The notes below the pieces were generated by a model. The model searched no databases, had not been told where the DNA came from, and saw only the letters and a program-made list of their open reading frames with translations. Below, piece by piece: positions 1 to 12,697 of a DNA stretch of 64,000 bases. The stretch comes from Dyella psychrodurans (lineage in GTDB: Bacteria > Pseudomonadota > Gammaproteobacteria > Xanthomonadales > Rhodanobacteraceae), in assembly GCF_003363265.1 (NCBI RefSeq), contig NZ_QRBF01000003.1, positions 186,001-250,000 of the forward strand, written 5' to 3'. Position 1 is the stretch's first letter; every line of letters begins with the position of its first letter. A program made the translations under genes and the position numbers.

Positions 1-67
1 CACGCACGACAAGGCCGATCGAGAACAGGTCCCCGCCCTCGCGTTGTTCCTGCCAGTGAGCGCTCAT
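1..67 (-). CDS. Lipid A-type acyltransferase, N-terminal fragment (runs off the window)
   Basis: Only the first 22 codons are inside the window. The peptide begins MSAHWQEQREGGDLFSIG. A start of this kind (HW, then QREGG) is typical of the LpxL-like acyltransferases found in aryl-polyene/xanthomonadin clusters. The ATG overlaps the TGA of the upstream dehydratase gene (ATGA), so the two are translationally coupled. The family call rests on this short N-terminus and on context (ACP, dehydratase and chorismatase next door). It could be another protein of the same cluster. Confidence 0.45.
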   Translation of the reverse strand, partial: MSAHWQEQREGGDLFSIGLVVR

Positions 68-378
68 GCCGCGCCCTCGATCAGTCCGCGCGCAAGCACA
101 ATGTCCTCGCGACGGATTTCAAAACGAATGCGTCCTGCGGCGTCGCCCAATTCCACCTCGGCATGTTCCCCGGGGTGCAGCGGCGCCAGAAACTTCGCTT
201 CCAGCACGCGCGCAAGACGCTGCGCACGCCAGTCGCGCAATGCCTTGGCCACGTGTTCAAGCAGCAACACGCCGGGCACCAGAGGATGCCCGGGAAAGTG
301 CCCCGGCAGGCAGGGGTGCTCCGGCGGAACGCATATGTCCGCGCGATAACGCTGGGCGCTCGAGTTGCTCTGATCCAC
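64..378 (-). CDS. FabZ/ApeI-like 3-hydroxyacyl-ACP dehydratase (hot-dog fold)
   Basis: The protein has 104 residues. The segment HPCLPGHFPGHPLVPGVLLL near residues 20-40 is the FabA/FabZ active-site signature, with the HFPGHP histidine and the conserved PGVL turn. It is shorter than housekeeping FabZ (about 150 residues) and resembles the small dehydratases of aryl-polyene clusters. These remove water from the 3-hydroxyacyl-ACP during polyene chain growth. It lies 68 bp downstream of an ACP gene and overlaps the following acyltransferase gene, which suggests one operon on the minus strand. The function follows from the motif and neighbours; the substrate is inferred. Confidence 0.72.
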   Translation of the reverse strand: MDQSNSSAQRYRADICVPPEHPCLPGHFPGHPLVPGVLLLEHVAKALRDWRAQRLARVLEAKFLAPLHPGEHAEVELGDAAGRIRFEIRREDIVLARGLIEGAA

Positions 379-446
379 GTGAATTTGCCGCTGGGAATAC
401 CGGACTGATGATGCCGATCCGACCTGTCAGCGGCCTTAACGCACCA

Positions 447-716
447 TCAAGCCGTTCGCTCTCGCTCAATATGTTCGGACAGCGCGTGCAAGCTGCTGAA
501 AATACGCTGGTTGTCGGGGTGGTCCGAACGTAGCTGCATGCCATAGCGCTTGGATACGGCCAGCGCAATCTCCAGGGCGTCGATCGAGTCCAGCCCCAGA
601 TCGCCGCCAAAAAGCGGTGCCTGAGGGTCGATCTGCGCGGGATCGACCGCCTCCAGATTGAGGGCCTCCACGATCAGGATCGCCAGTTCGTGTTCGGCAG
701 CGGTCTGCGTGGGCAT
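447..716 (-). CDS. Acyl carrier protein of the aryl-polyene (xanthomonadin-type) cluster
   Basis: A small acidic protein of 89 residues, counted from the ATG at 716. The motif GDLGLDSIDALEIA carries the serine (Ser44) that receives the phosphopantetheine arm. An upstream in-frame ATG at 779 would add 21 residues unlike an ACP, so 716 is preferred. It is divergent from the XanB2-like chorismatase gene and upstream of a dehydratase, as expected for a carrier protein that holds the 3-hydroxybenzoyl starter or the growing polyene (XanC-like role in Xanthomonas). Housekeeping AcpP is normally encoded between fabG and fabF, so this is a dedicated ACP. Confidence 0.85.
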   Translation of the reverse strand: MPTQTAAEHELAILIVEALNLEAVDPAQIDPQAPLFGGDLGLDSIDALEIALAVSKRYGMQLRSDHPDNQRIFSSLHALSEHIERERTA

Positions 717-810
717 GGGTGTTTCGTGCTCCGGATACGCGGCCAACCCGAGGGCTGGAGCGGCCTGCCAGTGTAACATAGGGGGTCTTTAGTCGTTCCC
801 GGTTGCGAGC

Positions 811-1803
811 ATGGTCCAGGCAAGCGAACACCTGCAGGTCGAACCCGGCCTGCCGCGTACTCCGCGCGTTACCTACCGCATGACGGATCTCAAGGCCGCG
901 CTGGCCGAGCCGGGCGTGCTGGCCGTGTTCGGTTTCGGTGCCGGCGCCCCTGGCAGCGACGATCCGCGCTGGCTGCGCGTGGCGCTGGAGAGTTTCGACG
1001 CACCGGCGCCTTTGGAGCTGTGGCAGGTCGACGGCGAGGTGACCTGCGGTCGCGACGATGTGGTGCGCTGGTCTAGCGGCGGCAGCTGGCTGTTTGCGGT
1101 GATCGAACTCGACGAGCGCGAATGCGGCGGTACCGAGGGTGCTGCGCGAAAAGCGTATGCGGCTTTGCGCCAATTCATGAGCACACGCGGCGAGCGCAAC
1201 GTGTTGCGCATCTGGAACTACATCGGCGACATCAACGAAGGCGATAACGACGCCGAACGCTACAAGCAGTTCTGCGACGGCCGCGCTGCGGGACTGGGCG
1301 ATTTCTTCGCAGAAGGCTTTCCTGCGGCCACCGCCATCGGCCATCACCACCACTCGCGCGTGCTGCAGATTTATCTATTGGCCAGCACGGATGCGGGCAC
1401 CGCCGTGGAGAATCCGCGACAGGTCAGCGCATGGCGGTATCCCCGCCAATACGGCCGCACGTCGCCGGGCTTCGCGCGCGCCATGGTGATGCCCGCGCAG
1501 GATGCGCTGGCGATTTCCGGCACGGCCGCCGTCGTAGGACACGCATCGACGCACGAAGGCGATCTCGAAGCGCAGCTCAACGAAACACTGACCAACCTGG
1601 AAGCCCTGCTCACCACGGCGGGCATGCCGGCCGGTTTCGACACGCATTCGCCACTCAAAGTGTATGTGCGCCTGCCCACGGACGCGCCTCGTGTGCGCGA
1701 CATTCTGCAGCGTCGACTGCCGGGCGTACCCGTGCTTTTGATGCACGGCGATGTCTGCCGCAGCGAGCTGCTGGTGGAAATCGACGGCTGGTGCTTCGCG
1801 TAG
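811..1803 (+). CDS. xanB2: Chorismatase / 3-hydroxybenzoate synthase (XanB2-like)
   Basis: A protein of 330 residues matching the chorismate lyase-like family (XanB2, Hyg5, FkbO). Family landmarks are RIWNYIGDINEGDNDAERYK near residue 135, FPAATAIGHHHHSRVLQIYL near 170, and ENPRQVSAWRYPRQYGRTSP near 200. XanB2 converts chorismate to 3- and 4-hydroxybenzoate, feeding aryl-polyene pigment and ubiquinone synthesis in Xanthomonas. It is transcribed away from the ACP gene across a 94-bp shared upstream region. No strong Shine-Dalgarno sequence precedes ATG 811, but the N-terminus reads naturally from there. Whether it makes the 3- or 4-isomer cannot be told from sequence. Confidence 0.85.
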   Translation: MVQASEHLQVEPGLPRTPRVTYRMTDLKAALAEPGVLAVFGFGAGAPGSDDPRWLRVALESFDAPAPLELWQVDGEVTCGRDDVVRWSSGGSWLFAVIELDERECGGTEGAARKAYAALRQFMSTRGERNVLRIWNYIGDINEGDNDAERYKQFCDGRAAGLGDFFAEGFPAATAIGHHHHSRVLQIYLLASTDAGTAVENPRQVSAWRYPRQYGRTSPGFARAMVMPAQDALAISGTAAVVGHASTHEGDLEAQLNETLTNLEALLTTAGMPAGFDTHSPLKVYVRLPTDAPRVRDILQRRLPGVPVLLMHGDVCRSELLVEIDGWCFA

Positions 1804-1814
1804 CGCGAAGTTGC

Positions 1815-3185
1815 TCAGGCCTTTTTTTCAGGCCGTTTCCAACCTGGCAGTACGGTCTGTCGAGCACGGGCAAGGCTGAGCTCGCCGGCGGGCGCATCGC
1901 GGGTGATCACTGAACCCGCGCCGATGGTCGCCTGCGCACCGATCGTTACGGGCGCCACCAGCGCACTGTTGGATCCGATGAACGCGCCATCCTCGATGGT
2001 GGTCGTGAACTTGTTGATGCCGTCGTAGTTGCAGGTAATCGTGCCCGCGCCGACGTTGACGTGACGACCGATCACGGTATCGCCCAGGTAACTCAGGTGA
2101 TTGGCCTTGCTGCCTTCGCCGATGAGCGTCTTCTTGGTTTCCACGAAATTGCCGACGTGCACGCCCGATGCCAGTTCCGTACCGGGACGCAGGCGCGCGA
2201 ACGGACCGATGATGCACGGGCCATGCGTGACCACGCCTTCCAGATCGCAATGCGCATGCACGATGGTGCCGGCGGCTAGCCGCACGTCTTTCAGCCGTGA
2301 ATAAGGGCCGATACGTACATCGTCGCCCAGGTGCACATCACCTTCGAGGATGACGTCGATGTCGATCTCGACGTCAAGGGCCGCATGGACATTCCCGCGT
2401 ACATCCACCCTGCGTGGATCGGCGACGCGCACACCTTCGGCTGTCAGCGCCCGCACTGCGCGTTCGCGATAAGCATCTTCCAGCTCCGTGAGTTGCCAGG
2501 GCGTGTTTGCGCCGGCCGCTTCGATAGGATCGTCGCATTCGATGCTCTGCGCGGCGCGATTTTCGGCCGCGGCCATCTTGAAGATATCGGTGAGGTAGTA
2601 CTCGCCTTGCGCATTGTTGCGATCGAGGCCCTTGATCCAGCGCTTGAGCGATGCCGCGTCGGCCGCCACGATGCCGGTGTTGATCAGGTTGATCGCGCGC
2701 TGGAACTCGTCGGCATCTTTTTCTTCGATCACCGCGCGCACCAGGCAATTGCCATCACGCAACACCCGACCATAACCGTGAGGATTGGCCACGCGTGTGG
2801 CAAGCATGGTGAAGCCACCTTCGGTGGCGACCAGACGCTGAAGGGTTTCCGGGCGGGTCAGCGGCACGTCGCCATACAACACCAGCACCTGCGCACTGTC
2901 GGGCACATTGCTCAACGCCTGATCGACGGCGTGGCCCGTGCCCAATTGCTCCGCCTGCAGCGTCCAACGCAGATCCGGCTGCCCGTCGAACTCGGCCAAT
3001 ACCTGATCGCCACCGTGCCCATACACGACATGGATCGCTTCCGGCTTGAGCGTGCGCGCCGTCGTCAGCACATGCGCCAGCATGGGTCGACCCGCCAGCG
3101 GCATCAGCACCTTGGCTCGCTTGGACTTCATGCGCTTGCCTTCGCCGGCGGCGAGGACGATGACATGGAGCGGTTGGCTATTCAT
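1815..3185 (-). CDS. glmU: Bifunctional UDP-N-acetylglucosamine pyrophosphorylase / glucosamine-1-phosphate N-acetyltransferase
   Basis: GlmU makes UDP-GlcNAc for peptidoglycan and lipopolysaccharide. The protein has 456 residues from the ATG at 3185; a start 15 bases upstream would add MGSHT. The N-terminal uridyltransferase domain shows [20 protein letters not shown] with its nucleotide-binding Arg and Lys. The C-terminal half is a left-handed beta-helix acetyltransferase with hexapeptide repeats and the segment [20 protein letters not shown]. The length matches the family (about 456). In many proteobacteria glmU directly follows atpC; here a short-chain dehydrogenase gene lies between them, so glmU must use its own promoter in 3186-3430. 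Confidence 0.97.
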   Translation of the reverse strand: MNSQPLHVIVLAAGEGKRMKSKRAKVLMPLAGRPMLAHVLTTARTLKPEAIHVVYGHGGDQVLAEFDGQPDLRWTLQAEQLGTGHAVDQALSNVPDSAQVLVLYGDVPLTRPETLQRLVATEGGFTMLATRVANPHGYGRVLRDGNCLVRAVIEEKDADEFQRAINLINTGIVAADAASLKRWIKGLDRNNAQGEYYLTDIFKMAAAENRAAQSIECDDPIEAAGANTPWQLTELEDAYRERAVRALTAEGVRVADPRRVDVRGNVHAALDVEIDIDVILEGDVHLGDDVRIGPYSRLKDVRLAAGTIVHAHCDLEGVVTHGPCIIGPFARLRPGTELASGVHVGNFVETKKTLIGEGSKANHLSYLGDTVIGRHVNVGAGTITCNYDGINKFTTTIEDGAFIGSNSALVAPVTIGAQATIGAGSVITRDAPAGELSLARARQTVLPGWKRPEKKA

Positions 3186-3430
3186 CGTATGGGAACCCAC
3201 TGATGGAGTCGAACAAGCTTAGCAGCCAAAAGTGGCGTGCAATCTGTCCGTTCGGTCGGCAGGTGGCACCTATGCGGGCCGATTCGGGGCAAAAGCAACG
3301 GCGCGGCTCTGCGCAATGTAGGTCGAACTTGTAGGCTTTGATCGTTCCAACGCGAAGGGCGCACGTAGATGCGCTCCACCCTGCCAGATCACTGGCCACA
3401 ATGGTCGTTCTTTCATAACCAGGGACGATC

Positions 3431-4120
3431 ATGAGCAAGACATGGTTCATCACCGGCGGTACCAGTGGAATCGGCGAAGCAACGGCACGGCTTGCTGTCG
3501 CCGAAGGTCATCGGGTTTACGTCACCGGCCGCAATGCGGAACGGCTGCGCAACTTTCTCGAGTCATTCGACGACCACTCTCGTGACCGGGTAGCAGGTGA
3601 TGTCGTCGACGCCGGCTCGTGGGAGCAGACCGAGCGCGCCGTCGAGGCCTGTCAGGATCGTTTCGGCGAATTGAATGTCGCTTTCGCCAACGCGGGCTTT
3701 TCCTCACGCGGCGATCTTGCCAGCGGCGATCCTGAGAGTTGGCGCGAGATGGTCATGACCAACGTGCTTGGCCCGGTTCTGCTCATCAAGGCCGCCCTGC
3801 CGGCGCTCATGGAATGCCGTGGACATTTCCTGTTTACGGGCAGCACGGCCGCGCGCAAGGTCTATCCAGGCAATCTGTATACCGCCACCAAATGGGCGGT
3901 GACCGGACTCGCCGAAAGCCTGCGACAGCAGGTGGTGGGTACCGGAGTGCGTGTCAGCGTGATCTCCCCTGGGCATGTCGATACGCCACTATGGGCAGCG
4001 AAGGAAACTCACATGATGCCCCCCGAGGACGTGGCTCGCGCCGTGATGTGGATGCTTGCTCAGCCTGAGCATCTCGACATGAGCGAATTGATTATGCGCG
4101 CCCTCGGGCAGGAGTTTTGA
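3431..4120 (+). CDS. Short-chain dehydrogenase/reductase (SDR) of unknown substrate
   Basis: A classical SDR of 229 residues. The N-terminus has the dinucleotide-binding motif TGGTSGIG (residues 8-15). FANAG near residue 87 matches the NNAG motif, a serine lies in FTGSTAA, and YTATK is the catalytic YxxxK. A Shine-Dalgarno-like AGGGA lies 7 bases before the ATG. It is convergent with atpC and divergent from glmU, so it is a single-gene unit. The family fits NAD(P)-dependent oxidoreductases; nothing nearby identifies the substrate. Confidence 0.85.
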   Translation: MSKTWFITGGTSGIGEATARLAVAEGHRVYVTGRNAERLRNFLESFDDHSRDRVAGDVVDAGSWEQTERAVEACQDRFGELNVAFANAGFSSRGDLASGDPESWREMVMTNVLGPVLLIKAALPALMECRGHFLFTGSTAARKVYPGNLYTATKWAVTGLAESLRQQVVGTGVRVSVISPGHVDTPLWAAKETHMMPPEDVARAVMWMLAQPEHLDMSELIMRALGQEF

Positions 4121-4137
4121 TCGTTGCATGCAGGAAC

Positions 4138-4165
4138 AAAAACGCCGGCAATTGCCGGCGTTTTT
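4138..4165. terminator. Bidirectional rho-independent terminator (28-bp perfect palindrome)
   Basis: A run of A, an 11-bp GC-rich half (aacgccggcaa), its exact complement and a run of T form a perfect palindrome. It lies between the convergent SDR and atpC genes and has T-runs on both strands, so it can end both transcripts, including the long ATP synthase operon. Confidence 0.9.
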
Positions 4166-4188
4166 CACCTGCGAAGCAACGTCTCGAC

Positions 4189-4611
4189 TCAGTGCTTGAG
4201 GTTCTTGCGCATGCGTTCGAGCGCCTGTAGCTGGGCCAGGGCCTGGGCAAGCTTGGCCTGTGCTTGGGCGATGTCTTCTGCATCGGTGCGATTGGCCAGC
4301 GCGTCCTCGGCTTCTTTCTTGGCGCGCTGGGCGGCGGCTTCGTCCAGGTCGGCGGCGCGGGCGGCCGTGTCGGCCAGCACGGTGACCACCTGCGGCTGCA
4401 CTTCGAGAATGCCGCCGGAAACGTAAAACTGCTGGCGCTCGCCGCCCTCCAGCACCACGTCGATGTGGCCGGGCTTGAGGCGTGTGATCAGCGGGGCGTG
4501 GCGGGGCGTGATGCCCAGCTCGCCCAGTTCGCCGGTGGCGACGACCATCACCGCTTCGCCGTGAAAGATCTCGGCCTCGGCACTGACGATGTCGCAACGA
4601 ATGGTGCTCAT
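4189..4611 (-). CDS. atpC: ATP synthase F1 epsilon subunit
   Basis: A protein of 140 residues, the usual length. It starts with [20 protein letters not shown] and carries the epsilon signature [19 protein letters not shown]. The C-terminal half is an Ala/Gln-rich helical hairpin (about residues 90-138) that in other bacteria inhibits ATP hydrolysis. It is the last gene of atpIBEFHAGDC and is followed by a strong palindromic terminator. Confidence 0.97.
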   Translation of the reverse strand: MSTIRCDIVSAEAEIFHGEAVMVVATGELGELGITPRHAPLITRLKPGHIDVVLEGGERQQFYVSGGILEVQPQVVTVLADTAARAADLDEAAAQRAKKEAEDALANRTDAEDIAQAQAKLAQALAQLQALERMRKNLKH

Positions 4612-4703
4612 AACTCTCTCGCTTCGTTCGACGTATCGAACGGAAAGGATGCGGTCTTTCCGGAGTCACCCAACGCGTGGACGACTCCGGACGAAACGGT
4701 GGA

Positions 4704-6158
<1,455 letters not shown>

Positions 6159-6265
6159 TTAAGGTTCGTTTTACTGTGACAGCGCCGCCTGGGCGTCGCT
6201 CTTCAATTTAATAGTGCCGCCATGGATGGCCGCTTTTTGATCTTCGCGATCATGGATGATCGCAC

Positions 6266-7198
6266 TCAGACAGCCGCCGCGCCGCCGACGATTTCCGAGA
6301 TTTCCTGCGTAATCGCGGCCTGGCGCGCCTTGTTGTAGCTCAGCGTCAGCTCGCCGATCACTTTGCTCGCGTTGTCGGAGGCCGACTTCATCGCCACCAT
6401 GCGCGCGGCATGTTCGCTGGCGAGATTTTCCAGCACGGCTTGGTACACCACCGACTCCACGTAGCGGTTGAGCACGTGGTCGAGCACCGTGGCGGCATCG
6501 GGCTCGTAGAGGTAATCCCAATCGTGGGTTTGCTCGAGCTTGAGACCCGCGACCGGCCAGTTCGGCATCTCGGCACCCGTGCGGCCTTCGGTGGCTTCCA
6601 TTTCGGCAGCCACCAGCGGCAGCGGAATGAGCGCATCTATAGTGGGCCGCTGGGTCATGGTGTTGACGAAATCGTTGTACGCCAGGTACACGCGATCCAG
6701 TCCACCCGCCGAATACGTATCCAGCACAACCTTGATGACACCGATGAGCTGCTCGATCTTCGGGCGCTCGCCCAAGTGCGTGGTGCTGCCGATCAGGTTG
6801 ACGCCCTTGATGCGACGGAAGAACTGCACGGCCTTTTGGCCGATCGCCACCACATCGACCTGCACACCCTTGTCCTGCCATTCGCGGATCGCTGGCAACA
6901 GACGGCGGAACAGGTTGGAGTTGAGGCCACCGCACAGACCGCGGTCCGTGGTCACCACGATATAACCTACACGCGCAACATCCTCGCGTTCGGTAAGGAA
7001 CGGATGGTTGAAGTCCGTGCTGGCGTGCGCGACATGCGCAACCACCTTGCGCATCGCACGCGCGTAAGGGCGCGAGGCCTTCATCAGGTCCTGCGCTTTG
7101 CGAATCTTGGAGGCCGAGACCATTTCGAGCGCGCGCGTCACCTTGCGCATGTTCTGCGTGCTCTTGATCTTGGATTTGATTTCGCGTCCGCCTGCCAC
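6266..7198 (-). CDS. atpG: ATP synthase F1 gamma subunit (central shaft)
   Basis: A protein of 310 residues beginning [20 protein letters not shown] and ending [15 protein letters not shown], both highly conserved gamma ends that form the rotating coiled coil. It is about 23 residues longer than the Escherichia coli protein (287). The extra material lies near residues 195-218 ([15 protein letters not shown] and neighbours), just before the WDYLYEPD motif, in the globular part away from the shaft. The function is certain from family and operon position; the insertion may be lineage-specific. Confidence 0.97.
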   Translation of the reverse strand: MAGGREIKSKIKSTQNMRKVTRALEMVSASKIRKAQDLMKASRPYARAMRKVVAHVAHASTDFNHPFLTEREDVARVGYIVVTTDRGLCGGLNSNLFRRLLPAIREWQDKGVQVDVVAIGQKAVQFFRRIKGVNLIGSTTHLGERPKIEQLIGVIKVVLDTYSAGGLDRVYLAYNDFVNTMTQRPTIDALIPLPLVAAEMEATEGRTGAEMPNWPVAGLKLEQTHDWDYLYEPDAATVLDHVLNRYVESVVYQAVLENLASEHAARMVAMKSASDNASKVIGELTLSYNKARQAAITQEISEIVGGAAAV

Positions 7199-7292
7199 GT
7201 TTACCTCAACTTGTTGGGTCTATGCAGATCCGGTCGGTCGACCGGCGTGCGGTGCAGCCATCCATCTCGGACGACTGCACACCCTTTATTGC

Positions 7293-8843
<1,551 letters not shown>

Positions 8844-8902
8844 GGTCGTTATCCTTGGGTTTGCGCCGCGCTAGCGGCACCCGGTGATTTTTGAAATCTG
8901 TG

Positions 8903-9436
8903 TCAGTGCGTCAGTGCGGTTGCCAGGCGCTGCAGGCGACCGCGCGCGGAGCCGTCGATCACTTCGCTGCCGGCATCGATCACGACGCCGCCCAGCAGCG
9001 ACGGATCGACCTGCGTCTGCAGTTCGATGTCGCGCTTGAAACGGCGCTTGAGCGAAGCCTTCAGCTGCTCGGTTTGCGCGTTGTCCAGAGCCATCGCGCT
9101 GGTGACTTTCACCAGCAGCTGCGACTCGGATTCGCGCTTGTAGGTCTCATACAGCGCACCCACTTCCGGCAGCAACGCCATGCGGCGCTTTTCCGCCAGC
9201 TGGGTGAGGAAGTTGCCGAATGCGCCATCCGCCTTCGAACTGTCGGGCAGATGCAGCGCAACCAGCTGTTCGGGCTGCACGCGTGGATCGTTGCTGAGCG
9301 CAGCGACGCGGGGATCCCTCGCCACTTCCGCGGCGAAAGCCAACGCCTGCGACCAGGCGCCAAGAGCACCGTCCGCCTGCGCCAGCTCGAAAGCGGCGCG
9401 GGCGTAGGGGCGAGCGAGCGTGATTGCCTGGGCCAT
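8903..9436 (-). CDS. atpH: ATP synthase F1 delta subunit (peripheral stalk)
   Basis: A protein of 177 residues starting MAQAITLARPYARAAFELA, the conserved delta/OSCP N-terminus that binds the top of the alpha subunits. The C-terminal part includes DPSLLGGVVIDAGSEVIDGS, the family signature. It begins 3 bases after the end of atpF, consistent with coupled translation of the stalk subunits. Confidence 0.97.
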   Translation of the reverse strand: MAQAITLARPYARAAFELAQADGALGAWSQALAFAAEVARDPRVAALSNDPRVQPEQLVALHLPDSSKADGAFGNFLTQLAEKRRMALLPEVGALYETYKRESESQLLVKVTSAMALDNAQTEQLKASLKRRFKRDIELQTQVDPSLLGGVVIDAGSEVIDGSARGRLQRLATALTH

Positions 9437-9439
9437 CGA

Positions 9440-9910
9440 TTAGATCTCGGCTGCGAGCTGGTCGAGCATTGCCTTGTGCGCCGACGCGTCGATCTCGCGC
9501 TGCACGATCTTGGATGCGCCTTGCACAGCCAGAGCACCCACGCGCTCGCGCAGTTCTTCGCGGGCACGCTGCGCCATCGAGGCGATATCGTCCTGCGCGG
9601 CCGCCTTCAGGCGGTTGATCTCGGCCACGGCATCCGCACGGGCCTTGTCCAGGATCTGGTTGGCCTGTTGCTGGGCACGGTCAATGATTTCGGCAGCCTG
9701 CTGGCGAGCCTGCTTGATCTCGGCAGCCACTTTGCTGTCGGCGTCCTTCAGTTCCGCATGCGCGCGCTCGGCGGCATTGAGGCCCTCAGCGATTTTCAGC
9801 TGGCGCTCTTCGATGGCCTTGGAGATGTGGGGCCAAATGAAGTGGACGCAGAACCAGATCAGGATGGCGAATGCGATCATTTCGCCGACCAAGGTCGCGT
9901 TGAATTCCAT
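9440..9910 (-). CDS. atpF: ATP synthase Fo subunit b
   Basis: A protein of 156 residues, the exact usual length. It has one N-terminal membrane helix ([20 protein letters not shown], residues 7-26) followed by a long Ala/Gln/Glu-rich coiled coil that dimerises to form the peripheral stalk. The gene lies between atpE and atpH in the standard order. Confidence 0.97.
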   Translation of the reverse strand: MEFNATLVGEMIAFAILIWFCVHFIWPHISKAIEERQLKIAEGLNAAERAHAELKDADSKVAAEIKQARQQAAEIIDRAQQQANQILDKARADAVAEINRLKAAAQDDIASMAQRAREELRERVGALAVQGASKIVQREIDASAHKAMLDQLAAEI

Positions 9911-9997
9911 CGCTGCGTTACCTGTACATGTCGATTGCTAAATGGATGCGATCGCAAGCCTGCGACCGCACCCGGGAGTTAAACGCCGGACGGCTGA

Positions 9998-10315
<318 letters not shown>

Positions 10316-10327
10316 TTAGTGAATGAA

Positions 10328-11140
<813 letters not shown>

Positions 11141-11536
11141 TTAACCCTTGAATCTGAACGCCAGCAGATTAACCGCATAGGCCACCACTAGCCCCGTGAT
11201 GGCGGCCAGCGGCGGCAATTTGTATTGACCCATGATTGCGATCAGCCCCCCGACGATCACAACCCATTTCAGGACCAGCCCCGTCAGCAGGCGCGTCAGC
11301 GCAAATCCCGCGCCACCTACCTGACTGAACAACCTCGCCGACAGCAGCGCGTTTCCCAGCGCCACAATCGCCGCTCCCGCCGCCGCCGCTATCGCCCATC
11401 GGAACCCACGCGCCGAAAAAGCGAGGCCCACAATCACCGCCGCGACTAGTTGCCATAGCAGCAATCGCAGGGCGAGACGTCGACCGGAGGCTAAACTGTT
11501 GAGCACGTGAGGTTCCCGCGGTTTCGCACCAGGCAT
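11141..11536 (-). CDS. atpI: ATP synthase assembly protein AtpI
   Basis: A protein of up to 131 residues with four hydrophobic segments, in the AtpI/I-subunit family that helps assemble the c-ring. It is the first gene of the operon. The start at 11536 is the longest. An in-frame GTG at 11506 would drop ten residues, and the conserved part begins after it, so the start is not settled. A TATACT hexamer on the minus strand at 11571-11576 could be the -10 box of the operon promoter, but no good -35 box accompanies it. Confidence 0.85.
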   Translation of the reverse strand: MPGAKPREPHVLNSLASGRRLALRLLLWQLVAAVIVGLAFSARGFRWAIAAAAGAAIVALGNALLSARLFSQVGGAGFALTRLLTGLVLKWVVIVGGLIAIMGQYKLPPLAAITGLVVAYAVNLLAFRFKG

Positions 11537-11646
11537 TCACCACGCCACGGGTCACGATCCAATCCGGAAAAGTATATCAGCGTGACTTTTGGCCCAGCAA
11601 GCCGCGCTCGCTGCGACACGTCGCCCCACGAGGACATTTCGGACAA

Positions 11647-11676
11647 GAAAAAGGCCGGGCGCAGAGGGCCCGGCCT
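11647..11676 (-). terminator. Rho-independent terminator of the phasin gene
   Basis: Arms aggccgggc (11652-11660) and gcccggcct (11668-11676) form a perfect 9-bp stem with a 7-base loop. On the minus strand it is followed by TTTTTC. It lies 40 bp past the phasin stop codon and insulates the phasin from the atp operon promoter. Confidence 0.85.
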
Positions 11677-11716
11677 AAGGACATATCGCAAGGGGAGTCG
11701 CGATACGTGGAAGGTA

Positions 11717-12112
11717 TTACTTGGTGGAAGCAGCAGCCTTCTTGATGGCGGCGACAGGCGCGGCCACGGCTTCGTTGGCGGCCTTCTGCTGTTCCTGCAG
11801 GAGAGCATTGAGGGATTCGGCGGTCTTCTGCGCCACGGCGACCACTTCCTTGGTCACGGAAACGGCGTGCTCGGCCTGCTCACGGCTCACGCTGGTGCCC
11901 TTCTCCCACAGACCGCGCAGGGCGTCGATATCACGCACTTCGGCAGCCTGGGCGATGAAGTCGGCCGTGGCCTGGGCCTGCTTTTCCAGCGCGGCGAGCT
12001 GCAGTTCGGCGACCTGCTCCAGACCCTTGATGGTCAGGGCATGAGCCTTGAAGGCGTTTTCCGACAGCTGCTTGGCATACGAAAAAAGCTGGGAGTTCAG
12101 TTGCTGAGTCAT
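11717..12112 (-). CDS. phaP: Phasin family protein (polyhydroxyalkanoate granule coat)
   Basis: A protein of 131 residues from the ATG at 12112. A longer reading from 12160 adds 16 residues, but a GAGGGG Shine-Dalgarno sequence sits just before 12112. The sequence is alpha-helical with a typical phasin core (SYAKQLSENAFKAHALTIKG and AALEKQAQATADFIAQA) and an Ala/Lys-rich tail. Phasins coat PHA granules or act as general stress-related coiled-coil proteins. No PHA synthase gene is in the window. A promoter with a PhaR-like site precedes it and a strong terminator follows, so it is a single-gene unit. Confidence 0.85.
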   Translation of the reverse strand: MTQQLNSQLFSYAKQLSENAFKAHALTIKGLEQVAELQLAALEKQAQATADFIAQAAEVRDIDALRGLWEKGTSVSREQAEHAVSVTKEVVAVAQKTAESLNALLQEQQKAANEAVAAPVAAIKKAAASTK

Positions 12113-12150
12113 GGCTAAGCCCCTCAAGGGGAAATGGGAGAGTGGAACAA

Positions 12151-12179
12151 ATCCTAGCAAGGCTTTTTGTGCATTGCAA
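12151..12179 (-). promoter_or_regulatory. Sigma-70 promoter of the phasin gene with an overlapping PhaR-like site
   Basis: Read on the minus strand, TTGCAA (12174-12179), a 17-bp spacer and TAGGAT (12151-12156) form a good promoter 38 bp before the phasin start. The -35 box is part of TGCAATGCA (12170-12178), a TGC-N3-GCA palindrome like those bound by the PHA regulator PhaR in other proteobacteria. The promoter is seen directly; control by PhaR is inferred. Confidence 0.55.
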
Positions 12180-12276
12180 TATCTTTTTTGTTAATAATCC
12201 GCTATGTCACGAAATATTCAACAAACACATACTGTTAGTGACAAATCGATTAATTTTGCACCGCGTCAAAATGACG

Positions 12277-12639
12277 TTAAAAGCTGGCTCGGGAGCAACT
12301 GGCCCCCGACGTGCAGGTTTCGTGTACCACCACTTTGTCCAGGCCAGGCAGGGCCGGCTCCAGCCGCTTCCAGATCCAGCGCGCCAGCATCTCGCTGGTG
12401 GGGTTCTCCAGGCCTTCGATGTCGTTGAGGTAGTGGTGATCGAGCTGCTCGAACAGCGGCGCGAAGGCTGTCTTGACGTCGGCGAAGTCCATCACCCAGC
12501 CGAGCTTGGGATCGGGTTCCCCAGCGAGATGGATTTCGACACGGAAGGAATGACCGTGCAGCCGCGCGCATTTGTGCCCTGGCGGCACGTTGGGCAGGCG
12601 ATGCGCGGCTTCGATCTGGAAAACTTTGAAGATATGCAT
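12277..12639 (-). CDS. queD: 6-carboxy-5,6,7,8-tetrahydropterin synthase
   Basis: QueD converts dihydroneopterin triphosphate to 6-carboxytetrahydropterin for queuosine in tRNA. The protein has 120 residues, the family length. Zinc ligands are His13 (AAHRL), His28 and His30 (LHGHSF), and the catalytic cysteine is Cys24 (HKCARLHGH). The C-terminal HETCTSG motif holds the substrate-binding glutamate. It lies 58 bp downstream of zwf on the same strand and may be read from the pentose-phosphate operon; no other queuosine gene is nearby. Confidence 0.93.
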   Translation of the reverse strand: MHIFKVFQIEAAHRLPNVPPGHKCARLHGHSFRVEIHLAGEPDPKLGWVMDFADVKTAFAPLFEQLDHHYLNDIEGLENPTSEMLARWIWKRLEPALPGLDKVVVHETCTSGASCSRASF

Positions 12640-12697
12640 GCCGCTATTCTACCCGCCGCGCATCGGCACCGTCGGCGCGAACGCCGAGGTGGCGCGA

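Noticed and set aside
12190-12240. Inverted repeat tgtcac...gtgaca as an operator
   Set aside because: The six-base arms are about 27 bp apart, which is likely by chance in an A/T-rich spacer.
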